Of a stretch of 64,000 nt of DNA, positions 18,500 to 27,669 are shown piece by piece (the first letter of the stretch is position 1; each line of letters begins with the position of its first letter). The DNA lies in contig CAIRYG010000014.1 of the NCBI GenBank assembly GCA_903882745.1, forward strand, positions 124,001 through 188,000, in the 5' to 3' direction. The position numbers and the translations under genes are program-made. A model generated the notes under the pieces. The model did no database searches, had not been told where the DNA came from, and saw nothing but the letters and a program-made list of their open reading frames with translations. The DNA comes from an uncultured Gemmatimonadota bacterium (lineage in GTDB: Bacteria > Gemmatimonadota > Gemmatimonadetes > Gemmatimonadales > Gemmatimonadaceae).

Positions 18500-21136
18500 A
18501 TGTCATTGCTCGATACCGCGATTCCTCCGGCGACGGTTCGCCGGCACGTGCTCCCTAACGGGCTGCGCGTGCTGGTCCGTCAGGACACCTCGGCGCCGGT
18601 GGTGGCGATTGTCACCTATGTGAAGGCGGGCTACTTCGATGAGACGGACGACATCGTAGGGGTCGCGCACGTTCTCGAGCACATGTACTTCAAGGGCACG
18701 CCGTCGCTCGGTGTCGGAGAGATCGCGCGGGTCACGAAAGCCAACGGTGGCTATCTCAATGCCGGGACGATCTACGATCACACGCACTACTATGCCGTGC
18801 TCCCGTCCACCGGATTCGCGGCTGGACTCGCGGTGCAGGCGGATGCCTATGCCAACTCGCTGATTGACGCGTCGGAGCTCGCGCGCGAGCTCGAGGTGAT
18901 TATCGAGGAGGCCAAGCGCAAACAGGACAACCCGACCGCGCTTGCCACCGAGACGCTGTTCGAGTTGCTCCACGACCAGCATCGCATGCGTCGGTGGCGT
19001 ATCGGACGCGAAGCAGGACTGCGCACGCTCGAACACGCGCACGTCGATCGTTTTTATCGCAACTTTTATCGCCCGTCGAATACCGTCCTCTCGATTGTGG
19101 GCGACGTCGACCCGGACGCCGCGCTCGCGCTCGTGACCCAGCTGTACGGCGGTCTTGCCGATGCGCCGGTCGTTCGGACACCGGGCCCCGCAGAGCGGAC
19201 GGGAGCTGCGCCTGCGTTTCGGTACCGAGAGCTGTCGGGCGACATCCAGCAGGCGGAACTGGTATTCGGTTGGCGCACGCCGGCGCTTTTACATCCCGAC
19301 ACGCCAGCGCTTGATCTCGTGAGTGCCGTGCTCTCGAGTGGTCGCGCGTCACGATTGTATCGCGGCGTGCGCGAGCGCCGACTCGCCTCCTCCGTCAATA
19401 GCGCGAACTATACCCCAACCGATTTGGGGGTGTTCACGATGCACATTGCGGCCCGCGCCGAGTTCGCGGTGCCGGCCGCGCGCGCGGCGTGGGATCAGCT
19501 GCGCTGTGTGCGTGAAGGGGCGGTGACCACCGACGAAGTGGATCGCGCGCGACGCGTGCTGGAGGCGAGCCGGCTGCGCCGCTTCGCGACCATGGAAGGG
19601 CAGGCCAATCACCTCGCGTCGTGGGAGTTGCTCGGCGGCTGGGAGCGCGCGGGGGATTACCTCGATGCGTTGCTGTCGACGGACGCCGCGACGATCGCGG
19701 ACGTTGCGCAGCGCTATCTGGCCCCTGAACTGGGGGGACTGGTGGCGTATCGACCGGCCAGTGCTCCGGCATTCGCGCTCGACGCCGCCATAATGCGCGA
19801 GCGACTCGACGCGGAGCGACCAGCACCGCTGGCCGTGGCCACGCGGCCCGGTGCCGCAACGCCGGTGTCGCCCGCACGGTCTGTGACGCTCGATCGCGTT
19901 GAGGGGGCGGTTCGCGTGTATCGCACGGCGGAGGGGATGCCGGTGCTTGTGCAGCGTCGCAGTGGCGCGATCGGATATTTGGGGTGGTTTGCGCGAGGCG
20001 GTTCGAGCACCGACGCGCCCGCGCAGGCTGGGCTGGCGTCGATGGCGGCACGCACGGCGCTCAAGGGCACGCAACGACGCGGAAGTCAGCGGCTCGCGGA
20101 GGACGCGGAGTTTCTCGGCGGCGTGCTCTCGTCGTCGGCATCGCCCGATTTGCTCCAGTTTACCCTGTCGGTGCCGGTGCGCCAGATGGCGGATGCTGCG
20201 GAACTGCTCGGCGATGTGGTCCAGCGCCCGTCGTTCCTTGCGGAGGCGTTTGAGGCGGAGCGTGCCGTTGCGTTGGCATCGCTCGCGTCGATGCGCGACG
20301 ACATGTACCGCTGGCCCATGCGACTCGCGCAGGAGGCAGCGTGGGCAGGGCATCCCTACGGACGATCGTTGCTTGGCACGGACGAGACCCTCGCCCAAAT
20401 GACCCCCGACGATCTCATGGGCTTCCATCGCACCCATGTGCTGGAATCATCGGCGGCGGTCGTGATCGTGGCGGACATGGATCCCGACGACGCGGCGGCG
20501 CTTGCCGGACGCGCCTTTGGCGGTCTGCGCGTTGGCTCCGATCCGAAGGTGGGGCGCGCCGCCTGGCCACACGAGATGCACCGCATCGAGGAGTCGCGGG
20601 ACAAAGCCCAGAGCGCGCTCGCGATTCTCTTTGAAGGCCCGTCCCGTGAAGAGGATGCGCGCACCTCGGCCTCGCTGATCGCCTCGGTGGCGAGCGGACT
20701 CGGGGGACGATTCTTTGACGAGCTGCGCGATCGGCAATCGCTCGCCTACTCGGTGATGGCGGCGCCACTGGTCCGTCGGAGCGGCGGCGCCTTTGCCGCG
20801 TACATCGCGATGTCGCCGGAAAAGTTGGAACAGGCGGAGCGTGGGCTGCTCGCAGAGTTTGCCAAGCTGTGCGAATCGCCAGTGACAGCCAAAGAGTTGG
20901 AGCAGGCCAAGACCTACCTGCGCGGGAGCTGGGCGATCCGCCGCGAGAGCAGTGCCGCGGTGGCGTCGGATCTCGCGGATGCCTGGCTCTTCGGTCGTTC
21001 GCTCGAGGAGATTGAGGCCTACGACGGCCGCATTCGCGCGGCGACTGCGTCGGATTTACTAGACTGCGCGCGTCGATACTTTGATCCATCGCGCCGCGTG
21101 ACCGCCGTTATCCGTGGGGCCGAACGTCGCGTCTGA
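18500..21136 (+). CDS. M16 family zinc peptidase, full-length double-domain (pitrilysin/PqqL-like)
   Basis: 878 residues. The first M16 half has the inverted zinc motif H57-V-L-E60-H61 with the third ligand in ELEVIIEEAKRKQDN further on. The second half, starting near VRVYRTAEGMPVLVQRRSG, is the inactive M16_C partner without HxxEH and ends in the R/Y-type segment RFFDELRDRQSLAYSV. No clear signal peptide is seen from ATG 18500, so cytoplasmic location is possible. Starts 12 bases after the permease stop, so cotranscribed with the exporter. Confidence 0.92.
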   Translation: MSLLDTAIPPATVRRHVLPNGLRVLVRQDTSAPVVAIVTYVKAGYFDETDDIVGVAHVLEHMYFKGTPSLGVGEIARVTKANGGYLNAGTIYDHTHYYAVLPSTGFAAGLAVQADAYANSLIDASELARELEVIIEEAKRKQDNPTALATETLFELLHDQHRMRRWRIGREAGLRTLEHAHVDRFYRNFYRPSNTVLSIVGDVDPDAALALVTQLYGGLADAPVVRTPGPAERTGAAPAFRYRELSGDIQQAELVFGWRTPALLHPDTPALDLVSAVLSSGRASRLYRGVRERRLASSVNSANYTPTDLGVFTMHIAARAEFAVPAARAAWDQLRCVREGAVTTDEVDRARRVLEASRLRRFATMEGQANHLASWELLGGWERAGDYLDALLSTDAATIADVAQRYLAPELGGLVAYRPASAPAFALDAAIMRERLDAERPAPLAVATRPGAATPVSPARSVTLDRVEGAVRVYRTAEGMPVLVQRRSGAIGYLGWFARGGSSTDAPAQAGLASMAARTALKGTQRRGSQRLAEDAEFLGGVLSSSASPDLLQFTLSVPVRQMADAAELLGDVVQRPSFLAEAFEAERAVALASLASMRDDMYRWPMRLAQEAAWAGHPYGRSLLGTDETLAQMTPDDLMGFHRTHVLESSAAVVIVADMDPDDAAALAGRAFGGLRVGSDPKVGRAAWPHEMHRIEESRDKAQSALAILFEGPSREEDARTSASLIASVASGLGGRFFDELRDRQSLAYSVMAAPLVRRSGGAFAAYIAMSPEKLEQAERGLLAEFAKLCESPVTAKELEQAKTYLRGSWAIRRESSAAVASDLADAWLFGRSLEEIEAYDGRIRAATASDLLDCARRYFDPSRRVTAVIRGAERRV

Positions 21137-21151
21137 ACGCGCGTGGGTGAC

Positions 21152-21874
21152 TCAGCGTGACGTCGCCGGCAGATACCCGAGCGCACGATTCAGCCAGCGG
21201 GCCATGGGGAGCATGAGCGCGAAGTCCTTCATGGCGGCATCGACCAGCTTGGCCGACTGCATATCGGTGTCGGAATAGCCGGTGCCAACCGTGAACGACT
21301 TGTAGCGGAGCCACGGCTCGGCTGGATGTGACTCGGCGAACCCGCGCGGCAATCGCTTGAGCATGATGCCCGGTTCATCGTCGGTCAGTTTCGTGAAGCG
21401 GCGCGTGAAGGGCGCCCCCGTGACCGCTTTTTTCCATCCGGTGAGGTCTGTGTCAAAGTGCGCCCGCACTTTTGCCAGCGACGGTGCCGGGGGCATCCAG
21501 AGACCGCCCGCGACCATCGACGCACCGGGTTCGAGGTGCAGGTAAAACCCCGCACCGCCATCGATCTCTTTTCCGACGCCGCGGCCCGGCGCGCGATGAA
21601 AGATCCAGAGTGATGCGTGCGCTTTGTACGGGGATTTGTCCTGTGAGAAGCGGACGTCACGATAAATGCGGAAGATCGACCGTTTCGGGTCGCCCACGAA
21701 CTCCGGCGCGAGCTCCCCAAAGCGAACATCGAGCTCTTCGATCAAGGCGCGGGTGGGCTCGAGTAACTCGTGCACGTAGGCGTCACGATGTGCCTCGAAC
21801 CAGTCGCGCCGATTGTTGCGCTTGAGCGCGCGGAGGAAGGTGAACGCGGCGGGGCGGTAGCCAGTGAAACGCAT
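21152..21874 (-). CDS. DUF2461 domain protein
   Basis: 240 residues from ATG 21874 (MRFTGYRPAAFTFLRALKRN), the usual start of this family. Characteristic segments are NNRRDWFEAHRDAY, RIYRDVRFSQDKSPYKAH and GAGFYLHLEPGASMVAGG. Function of DUF2461 (TIGR02453) proteins is unknown. Convergent with the M16 gene, 15 bases apart, with no visible terminator in between. Confidence 0.88.
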   Translation of the reverse strand: MRFTGYRPAAFTFLRALKRNNRRDWFEAHRDAYVHELLEPTRALIEELDVRFGELAPEFVGDPKRSIFRIYRDVRFSQDKSPYKAHASLWIFHRAPGRGVGKEIDGGAGFYLHLEPGASMVAGGLWMPPAPSLAKVRAHFDTDLTGWKKAVTGAPFTRRFTKLTDDEPGIMLKRLPRGFAESHPAEPWLRYKSFTVGTGYSDTDMQSAKLVDAAMKDFALMLPMARWLNRALGYLPATSR

Positions 21875-21896
21875 GGGTGGTGACCGGTGGTGCGGC

Positions 21897-22253
21897 TCAG
21901 CCGCGATCGAGGCGCGCGGCGCGTGCTTCGGTGACGCCGAGTTTGCGGGCGAAGACATCGACGGCGCGCTGCGGATCGCGGCCCGCAGCGACGAGCAGGT
22001 CGAGCACCAAGAGGTCGCGGGAGGGAATCGTGTGGACGCTCATGTGCCCGAGGTCGAGCAGCACAATCACCGCGAGCCCCTCGCGCGGAAGGGTCCGAAT
22101 GATCGGCGACTCAAAGGTGGAGAGCCCCGCCGCACCGGCGGCGGAGAGCAGCAGCCCTGCGACGGCGGTCCCGTCGCGCAGAATCGCCGCGGGTGCGCCG
22201 CGAAAATCGGCGGTCCGGTGCGTGAGCGGTGGTGGCCCGTGTGCTTCAATCAT
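21897..22253 (-). CDS. S-adenosylmethionine decarboxylase-like (SpeD fold) protein lacking the pyruvoyl serine
   Basis: 118 residues, the size of bacterial SpeD. The centre LGHMSVHTIPSRDLLVLDLL aligns with the SpeD signature ESHxSxHTWPE...D. In SpeD the Ser of ESH is cleaved to the pyruvoyl cofactor; here that position is Gly69 (LGH). The proton-donor His (His74 in VHT) is kept, but the cysteine expected about 20 residues after the Ser is Ala. The N-terminal DFRGAPAAILRDGTA also fits weakly. If the alignment is right, the protein cannot form a pyruvoyl group and may be a regulator or pseudoenzyme. Lies 22 bases upstream of (and is transcribed into) the DUF2461 gene. Confidence 0.6.
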   Translation of the reverse strand: MIEAHGPPPLTHRTADFRGAPAAILRDGTAVAGLLLSAAGAAGLSTFESPIIRTLPREGLAVIVLLDLGHMSVHTIPSRDLLVLDLLVAAGRDPQRAVDVFARKLGVTEARAARLDRG

Positions 22254-22269
22254 GGCGCGACGGGCACTC

Positions 22270-22734
22270 CTAGAAAATGCTCATCGCGAGGAACGAGCGG
22301 AGCGCATCGTCCGTCGAGCGCAGGCGGGACGACAAGAGTCGCACCACCGCCCAGAGGACCTTGTGGGAGAGGTCGCGATTGAAATCGAGGACCATCTCAA
22401 AATCCGTCCGCGAGATGGTGAGGACCTTGGTGCCGCCGTTTGAGAAGGCGTCGGTGCTCCGCTCGCTCCGATCGAATACCGCCATGTCCCCAAAGAGGGC
22501 ACCGGCCTTGAGCACCGCGAGCGCTTCCTCGCCGCTGCCGGGAATGTGGCGACTAATGCGAACCTCGCCAGCGATAATCAGGTACAGACGGTTGCCGGCC
22601 TCGCCCTCACGGAAAATGACCTCCCCACTCTGGTACTCGTGCGACGTGCAGACATCGGCGAACTCTGCCAGTTCGCTGTCGTCTAGGTCGCGGAAGATCG
22701 CGATAGAGCGCAGGAGTTCGATGGAATCGGCCAT
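22270..22734 (-). CDS. Cyclic nucleotide-binding domain protein (Crp-like sensor without HTH)
   Basis: 154 residues from ATG 22734. One cNMP-binding domain: FRDLDDSELAEFAD, FREGEAGNRLYLIIAGEVRIS and FGDMAVFDRSERSTDAFS, with the phosphate-binding cassette around GDMAVFDRSERS. No helix-turn-helix follows; the C-terminal helix (LWAVVRLLSSRLRSTDDALRS) could mediate dimerisation. Probably a stand-alone sensory module. It precedes the SpeD-like gene by 16 bases. Confidence 0.87.
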   Translation of the reverse strand: MADSIELLRSIAIFRDLDDSELAEFADVCTSHEYQSGEVIFREGEAGNRLYLIIAGEVRISRHIPGSGEEALAVLKAGALFGDMAVFDRSERSTDAFSNGGTKVLTISRTDFEMVLDFNRDLSHKVLWAVVRLLSSRLRSTDDALRSFLAMSIF

Positions 22735-22829
22735 AGGGATCGGGAGTGCGAGGGCAAAGGTGCTCTCCGCGAAGCTAGGGACGCCCTCGGACGCTGGCAA
22801 GCGTTGCTGTACATCCGCTAGACTTCGGT

Positions 22830-23822
22830 ATGCGGAAGCGCGAACCGTTGGCGAACCTGCCCAACCTGATCTCCCTCTCGCGACTCGGGATGGCCGGGCT
22901 GTTCGTATTGCTCGAAGGTCGTGAGCAGCGGCTCCTCCTGATCGTGGGAGCGGCTACGACGGATTTCCTCGACGGCTATATCGCCCGGAGCCGCGGCACC
23001 GTCACGAAGTGGGGGGCGCTGATTGATGCCATCGCCGACCGCTTCTTTGTGTTTTCCGCGGTCTGTTGTTTGCTCTTTGACCACACCCTCCAGACCTGGC
23101 AGTATGCGGTGTTTATCTCCCGCGACTTTATGACCGCGGTCGGCTTTCTCACCGCCAAGTCCATTCCGTGGCTCCGGACCGTGCCCTTTCAATCGCGGTC
23201 GGCAGGGAAAGTCGTGACCGTCTTTCAAGTCGCGACGCTCCTCGCGATTTACCTCGTGCCGTCACTCGTGATGCCGCTGCTGATCGCAGTGGGGATCATT
23301 TCGCTCTACGCGATTGTCGATTACACCGTCGCGCTGTATCACGCCCGGGCCGTGATTGCGCTCCTCGCGATTGGACTGCTCGCCAACCGTGCGGGTGCAC
23401 AGGACTTTGCGTTCAACCCCACGGTGCAGTGGCAGGGCCGCGCTGACGTCACGCAGAGCGGGCATGGCACGGCGGCGCTCGTGGGCGGCGGGGCGAACGT
23501 GCCCGTCGGCTATTACGTCAGGTTTGGCGTCGACGGCGCAGTTGGCACCGTCGCGCGTGGAGGATCGACAGCCGCCGCCTTCCGCACGGATGTCACCGCC
23601 CGATTCCTCTTTGATCCCTTTGCCGAGCAACGCGTGGGGTGGTATGCCGGCGGCGGGATGTCCGCGCTGCACGAAGGGGCGGACTGGCAGCCCTATGTGA
23701 TGCTGGTGATCGGACGCGAAGGGCCGAACGCCGGGCGATGGCGCACCGCGGTGGAAGCCGCCGTCGGGGGAGGGGTCCGCCTGAGTGTGGTGCTCCGTCG
23801 CGCCCGGATGAACGGACGGTAA
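22830..23822 (+). CDS. CDP-alcohol phosphatidyltransferase with C-terminal outer-membrane-like domain
   Basis: 330 residues. The N-terminal 170 residues are a CDP-alcohol phosphatidyltransferase: the motif D45-x2-D48-G-x2-A-R-x8-G-x3-D66-x3-D70 is complete, with about five membrane segments, so it probably makes a phospholipid such as phosphatidylglycerolphosphate. At residues 172-191 a signal-peptide-like stretch (AVIALLAIGLLANRAGAQ) follows, then about 140 residues (QDFAFNPTVQWQGRADV onward) with alternating beta-strand patterns, aromatic residues and glycine turns that look like a small outer-membrane beta-barrel or periplasmic protein. No stop or plausible frameshift separates the two parts. 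Either a true fusion or a joined pair of genes. Confidence 0.8.
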   Translation: MRKREPLANLPNLISLSRLGMAGLFVLLEGREQRLLLIVGAATTDFLDGYIARSRGTVTKWGALIDAIADRFFVFSAVCCLLFDHTLQTWQYAVFISRDFMTAVGFLTAKSIPWLRTVPFQSRSAGKVVTVFQVATLLAIYLVPSLVMPLLIAVGIISLYAIVDYTVALYHARAVIALLAIGLLANRAGAQDFAFNPTVQWQGRADVTQSGHGTAALVGGGANVPVGYYVRFGVDGAVGTVARGGSTAAAFRTDVTARFLFDPFAEQRVGWYAGGGMSALHEGADWQPYVMLVIGREGPNAGRWRTAVEAAVGGGVRLSVVLRRARMNGR

Positions 23823-23825
23823 AGC

Positions 23826-23860
23826 GGCTGCGAGCGCGGCTGCAAGCGCGGCTGCAAGCA
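23826..23860. repeat. Imperfect 12-bp tandem repeat
   Basis: About three copies of GGCTGCAAGCGC-like units directly after the phosphatidyltransferase stop. Confidence 0.75.
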
Positions 23861-23864
23861 AAAA

Positions 23865-23892
23865 CGGGGGGCCTCCGTCAGGAGGCCCCCCG
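23865..23892. terminator. Bidirectional terminator hairpin
   Basis: Perfect 12-bp stem CGGGGGGCCTCC / GGAGGCCCCCCG with loop GTCA, between two convergent genes. On the minus strand it is followed by TTTTTGC, so it best serves the 89-residue hypothetical gene; it can also stop transcription from the phosphatidyltransferase gene. Confidence 0.85.
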
Positions 23893-23935
23893 TCGTGCTT
23901 CACCATCGTGTTTCACCGTCGTAGACGAGCGCTGT

Positions 23936-24205
23936 TCAGGCGATCGCCTGCTGCTGCGACTTGGCGGGCTGCGAGAAGCGCTCGCCAAGGGTCCGAAGAT
24001 CGGTCAGCTCGCCGGCGCCCAGTTCGTGATAGCGCTCAGCCATATAGGCCATCGTCTCGTCGAACCAGACCTTCTGATCGTCGATGCCCGACCCGACGAC
24101 ATCGCACCGCATGATGTGCTGGAACAGCTCGTCCCGTGCCTGCTCGAACGGAGTCGGCTCCGCCGACACGCGACGGGGCGCCTTGCTGGGCTTCTTATGA
24201 TTCAT
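23936..24205 (-). CDS. Hypothetical protein, 89 residues
   Basis: Soluble, charged protein with a basic N-terminus (MNHKKPSKAPRR) and a helical middle (FEQARDELFQHIMRC, KVWFDETMAYMAERYHEL). No signal peptide or membrane segment. It is a monocistronic gene with its own terminator and a TTGACG-type promoter candidate upstream, which supports it as real. I do not recognise the family. Confidence 0.75.
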   Translation of the reverse strand: MNHKKPSKAPRRVSAEPTPFEQARDELFQHIMRCDVVGSGIDDQKVWFDETMAYMAERYHELGAGELTDLRTLGERFSQPAKSQQQAIA

Positions 24206-24208
24206 TGA

Positions 24209-24237
24209 ATAGCATGTAAGGTTGAGTGGAACGTCAA
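24209..24237 (-). promoter_or_regulatory. Candidate promoter for the 89-residue gene
   Basis: TTGACG (24232-24237 on the complement) followed 17 bases later by TGCTAT, or 20 bases later by TATTCA. It ends just before the ATG at 24205, so a transcript would have a very short leader. The rest of the 255-base divergent gap to 24461 shows no gene or clear structure. Confidence 0.35.
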
Positions 24238-24460
24238 TAATCTAAGCGGTCAGAGCCTTCATTCCTATGGGGGCGCCGTTTCGCCAATTTCGCGGTCGCG
24301 CCGTCCCAGGGGGCGGTTTTGGAGCTCCACCACTCCCAACACCCTAATAACGCGGACTGCGTGGTTCCCGTTGGCGCCACCGTTTCGGGGGCGTTGACTG
24401 TCCCGCGATACGCCGGGACGCTAATTTCCCCGTTCGTCCCGTACCCATCGAGGAAATATC

Positions 24461-25180
24461 GTGGCCAAGCAGACCGTCAAGCCGAGCAAGTCGGGCAGCT
24501 TCGTCGGCATTCTCGTCGTCATCGCTGTCGTCGGCATCGCCGCTATCGCCTACCTGGCCAACGGGAAGGCCTCAAAGGCCGTCACAGTCGATCCAAACGT
24601 CCCCGCTGGCGCTGCCTTTGGCTACATCCGCGGCGACTCCACCGCGCCCGTGCAGATTATCGAGTTTGGCGATTTCGAATGCCCATCGTGCGGTCAGTTT
24701 GCCACGGTCACCGAGCCGGACATCCGGTCGCGCTTGATCGCGACTGGCCAGGTCGCGCTGACATTCTACGATTTCCCGCTCGACATGCACCGGAACACCT
24801 GGGCCGCCTCCAACTCGGCCGCCTGCGCCGCTGATCAGGGGAAGTTCTGGGAGATGCACGACCGCCTGTTTGAAGGCCAGAACGAGTGGAACACGCAGGC
24901 CACCAAGGATCCCGTCAGCGTCATGAAGGGGTACGCCAAGGAAATCGGGCTCGAGATGTCGAAGTGGCAGTCCTGCGTTGATGAGGCCAAGCATCTGGAT
25001 CGCATCAAGGGGAATCGGGCGGAAGCGCTGCGCCGCAACATCCAGAGCACTCCGACCTTCATTATCGGCGACAAGATGGTGCCGGGCGCCATCACCTACG
25101 ACGCCTTCAAGGCGTACGTCGACTCGGCCGCTGCAGCCAAGGCGCCCGTGAAGGCTCCAGCCAAGGCCGCCGCGAAGTGA
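24461..25180 (+). CDS. Membrane-anchored DsbA-like thiol-disulfide oxidoreductase
   Basis: 239 residues. An N-terminal transmembrane anchor (SFVGILVVIAVVGIAAIAYL, residues 13-32) is followed by a DsbA/thioredoxin_4 domain with the redox motif C74-P-S-C77. The cis-Pro region is STPTFIIGDKMVPG. The C-terminus is a Lys/Ala/Pro-rich tail (KAPVKAPAKAAAK). Predicted periplasmic disulfide oxidase. GTG start at 24461 with GAGGAAA upstream. Stop overlaps the VKOR start (GTGA), marking them as a functional pair. Confidence 0.92.
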   Translation: MAKQTVKPSKSGSFVGILVVIAVVGIAAIAYLANGKASKAVTVDPNVPAGAAFGYIRGDSTAPVQIIEFGDFECPSCGQFATVTEPDIRSRLIATGQVALTFYDFPLDMHRNTWAASNSAACAADQGKFWEMHDRLFEGQNEWNTQATKDPVSVMKGYAKEIGLEMSKWQSCVDEAKHLDRIKGNRAEALRRNIQSTPTFIIGDKMVPGAITYDAFKAYVDSAAAAKAPVKAPAKAAAK

Positions 25181-25602
25181 ACAAGCGGCAGGCGATCGCT
25201 GCACTGTCGCTCGCGGGCTTCTTCCTCGCGACGTACCTCACGTTGTACAAGCTCGGGTACATCGGAACGCTCGCCTGTGGGACTGGAGGGTGCGAAACCG
25301 TTCAGTTGAGCAAGTGGGGCGACTTCCTCGGGATGCCGGTGGCTGCGTGGGGAGCGCTGTTTTATCTCGCGATGTGTGCGGCGGCGATTTGCGCAGAGTT
25401 CCAGTGGGTCGCGAGCCCGCGGCTCCTCAGCAGGGCGATGACCCTGATGAGTGGATGGGGGGTCATCTTCAGTGGATGGCTCACGTGGCTTGAACTCGCG
25501 CGCATCCACGCCATCTGCCGCTACTGCGTGGTGAGTGCGGTGCTGGTGTTCGTGTTGTTCGTGCTCAGTGTGCTCGAGCTGCGAACACAGCGGGAGGGGT
25601 GA
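25177..25602 (+). CDS. VKOR family protein (DsbB-like disulfide generator)
   Basis: 141 residues with four hydrophobic segments. The loop cysteines Cys34 and Cys39 (ACGTGGCETV) and the active-site pair Cys114-x2-Cys117 (ICRYCVVSA) are all present, as expected for bacterial vitamin-K-epoxide-reductase homologues. Reoxidises DsbA-type partners and passes electrons to quinone. Start is a GTG that overlaps the DsbA-like gene by four bases. Confidence 0.93.
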   Translation: MNKRQAIAALSLAGFFLATYLTLYKLGYIGTLACGTGGCETVQLSKWGDFLGMPVAAWGALFYLAMCAAAICAEFQWVASPRLLSRAMTLMSGWGVIFSGWLTWLELARIHAICRYCVVSAVLVFVLFVLSVLELRTQREG

Positions 25603-25621
25603 GTCGACCGACTCACCCCTC
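25594..25621. terminator. Bidirectional terminator overlapping both gene ends
   Basis: Inverted repeat GAGGGGTGAGTCG / CGACTCACCCCTC separated by only two bases, followed on the plus strand by TTT. It includes the VKOR stop codon and the last codons of acs, so two convergent genes share a 10-base spacer and one palindrome. Confidence 0.7.
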
Positions 25622-27577
25622 TTTGTCTTCGTACTGTTCTTTGAGCGAGGCCACGACCGACGGATCGGCGAGCGTAGTGGTGTCGCCGAGTGCGCGCCCT
25701 TCGGCGATATCGCGGAGGAGTCGACGCATGATCTTCCCGGAACGCGTTTTGGGGAGATCGGCGCTGAACATGATGTCGTCCGGACGCGCGAGCGCGCCGA
25801 TCTTTCGCGCCACGAACTCGCGGAGCTCGTCTCGGAGCGCCGGTGATTTCTGGAAGCCGTCGCGCAGGGTCACGAAGGCGGCAATGGCTTGGCCCTTGAG
25901 TTCGTGCGATTTGCCAACCACTGCGGCTTCCGCCACGGCCGGATGTTCGACGAGCGCACTCTCGACTTCCATCGTGCCAATCCGATGGCCGGCGACATTG
26001 AGCACATCGTCCACGCGGCCCAAAATCCAGTAGAACCCGTCGTCGTCACGCTTGGCGCCGTCGCCCGGGAAGTAGAGATCCGGCCGGCCGTCCCACTTGG
26101 AGAAGTAGGTCTGCACGTAACGCGGGTCGTCGTTCCAGATGGTGCGGAGCATCGATGGCCACGGACGGGTGAGCGCGAGCAAGCCCCCGCCGACTTCGAT
26201 GGGTGCTGCCGTGGAATCGAGCAGCACGGCGGAGTAGCCAGGAAATGGCGTTGTGGCGCTTCCCGGCTTGGTCGCGGTGACACCGGGCAGCGGCGAGATC
26301 GCAATCGACCCTGTTTCCGTCTGCCACCAGGTGTCGACAATCGGGCAGCGATTGCCGCCGATTTTCTCGCGGTACCACATCCATGCTTCGGGGTTGATCG
26401 GTTCGCCGACCGTGCCGAGAAGACGGAGTGTGGAGAGGTCATGCGCGGCGGGATGCTCGTCGCCCCACTTCATGAAGGCACGGATCGCCGTTGGGGCGGT
26501 GTAGAGGATGGTCACCCCGTGACGCGCAATGATGCTCCAAAAGCGATCGCGCTCGGGCCAGTCGGGGGCGCCTTCGTACATGACGCAGGTGGCACCGTTT
26601 GCCAGCGGTCCGTAGACGAGATACGTGTGCCCGGTGATCCACCCCACGTCTGCCGTGCACCAGAACACGTCGTTCGGCATGAGGTCGAACACGAGCTTGG
26701 TGGTGGTCGCGGCGCCCGTGAGATAGCCACCAGTCGTGTGCACGATCCCCTTCGGCTTCCCCGTGGTGCCCGACGTGTACAAAATGAACAGCACATCCTC
26801 GGCGTTCATCGGCTCGGCGGGGCAGGACGCGCTCACGCGACTGGCGAGCTGATGGTACCAGTGATCGCGGCCCTCCTGCATCTCGACGTAGGCCTCGCCA
26901 ATGGGCCCGCTGCTCCGGCGCTGCACGACAATCACATGCTGCACGCACGGGGCTTCTTCGAGCGCCTTGTCGACGTTGCGCTTGAGTGGCACAATCTGCC
27001 CGCGCCGATAGCCGCCATCGGCGGTAATCAGCACCTTCGCCTCGGCGTCGTTCATGCGATCGCGCAGCGACTCCGGAGAGAATCCCCCGAACACCACGGA
27101 ATGGATGGCCCCAATGCGCGCGCAGGCGAGCATCGCGATGGCTGCTTCCGGAATGAGCGGCAGATAAATGCCGACACGGTCGCCCTTCTGCACGCCGAGT
27201 GACGTGAGCACGTTCGCGAACTGCTGCACTTCGCGATACAGATCCCAGTAGGTCAGAGTGCGACGGTCGCCAGGTTCTCCTTCCCAGATGATTGCGGCCT
27301 GATTGCGCTTGTCGCCCAGCGCGTGCCGGTCGACGCAGTTGGCCGCGATGTTCAGCGTCCCGTCGGCAAACCAGGTGGCGTGCGGCGCGTTCCAGTCGAG
27401 CACGCGCGTGAACGGCGTGATCCAGTCGAGTTGCCGTGCCTGCTCCGCCCAGAAGGCATCCGGGTCGGCGCTGGCTGACGCGTGCAGGGCCGGGGAGTTC
27501 ACATGGGCCGTCGCGGCGAAGGCCGGCGACGGAGGGAACGAGCGGTTCTCGTTCAGCAGGACGGAGAAGTCAGTCAT
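25613..27577 (-). CDS. acs: Acetyl-coenzyme A synthetase
   Basis: 654 residues, the usual Acs length. Activates acetate to acetyl-CoA through acetyl-AMP. Motifs: [13 protein letters not shown] (phosphate loop), [29 protein letters not shown] (hinge), and [10 protein letters not shown] at the C-terminus with the lysine that is regulated by acetylation. Separated by about 90 bases from the divergent ppa gene, which removes the pyrophosphate made by Acs. Confidence 0.96.
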   Translation of the reverse strand: MTDFSVLLNENRSFPPSPAFAATAHVNSPALHASASADPDAFWAEQARQLDWITPFTRVLDWNAPHATWFADGTLNIAANCVDRHALGDKRNQAAIIWEGEPGDRRTLTYWDLYREVQQFANVLTSLGVQKGDRVGIYLPLIPEAAIAMLACARIGAIHSVVFGGFSPESLRDRMNDAEAKVLITADGGYRRGQIVPLKRNVDKALEEAPCVQHVIVVQRRSSGPIGEAYVEMQEGRDHWYHQLASRVSASCPAEPMNAEDVLFILYTSGTTGKPKGIVHTTGGYLTGAATTTKLVFDLMPNDVFWCTADVGWITGHTYLVYGPLANGATCVMYEGAPDWPERDRFWSIIARHGVTILYTAPTAIRAFMKWGDEHPAAHDLSTLRLLGTVGEPINPEAWMWYREKIGGNRCPIVDTWWQTETGSIAISPLPGVTATKPGSATTPFPGYSAVLLDSTAAPIEVGGGLLALTRPWPSMLRTIWNDDPRYVQTYFSKWDGRPDLYFPGDGAKRDDDGFYWILGRVDDVLNVAGHRIGTMEVESALVEHPAVAEAAVVGKSHELKGQAIAAFVTLRDGFQKSPALRDELREFVARKIGALARPDDIMFSADLPKTRSGKIMRRLLRDIAEGRALGDTTTLADPSVVASLKEQYEDKEG

Positions 27578-27669
27578 AAAAGAATTTTAGTGAACGGGTT
27601 CGCGCCGCGCATCACCTGTCACCTACCTCCCTCGGTACCGTTACGGCCCTGGGGTTGCTACGATTCTAC

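Noticed and set aside
24319-24834. 171-residue frame over the DsbA-like 5' region
   Set aside because: Out of frame with the DsbA-like gene, Arg/His-rich and without motifs.
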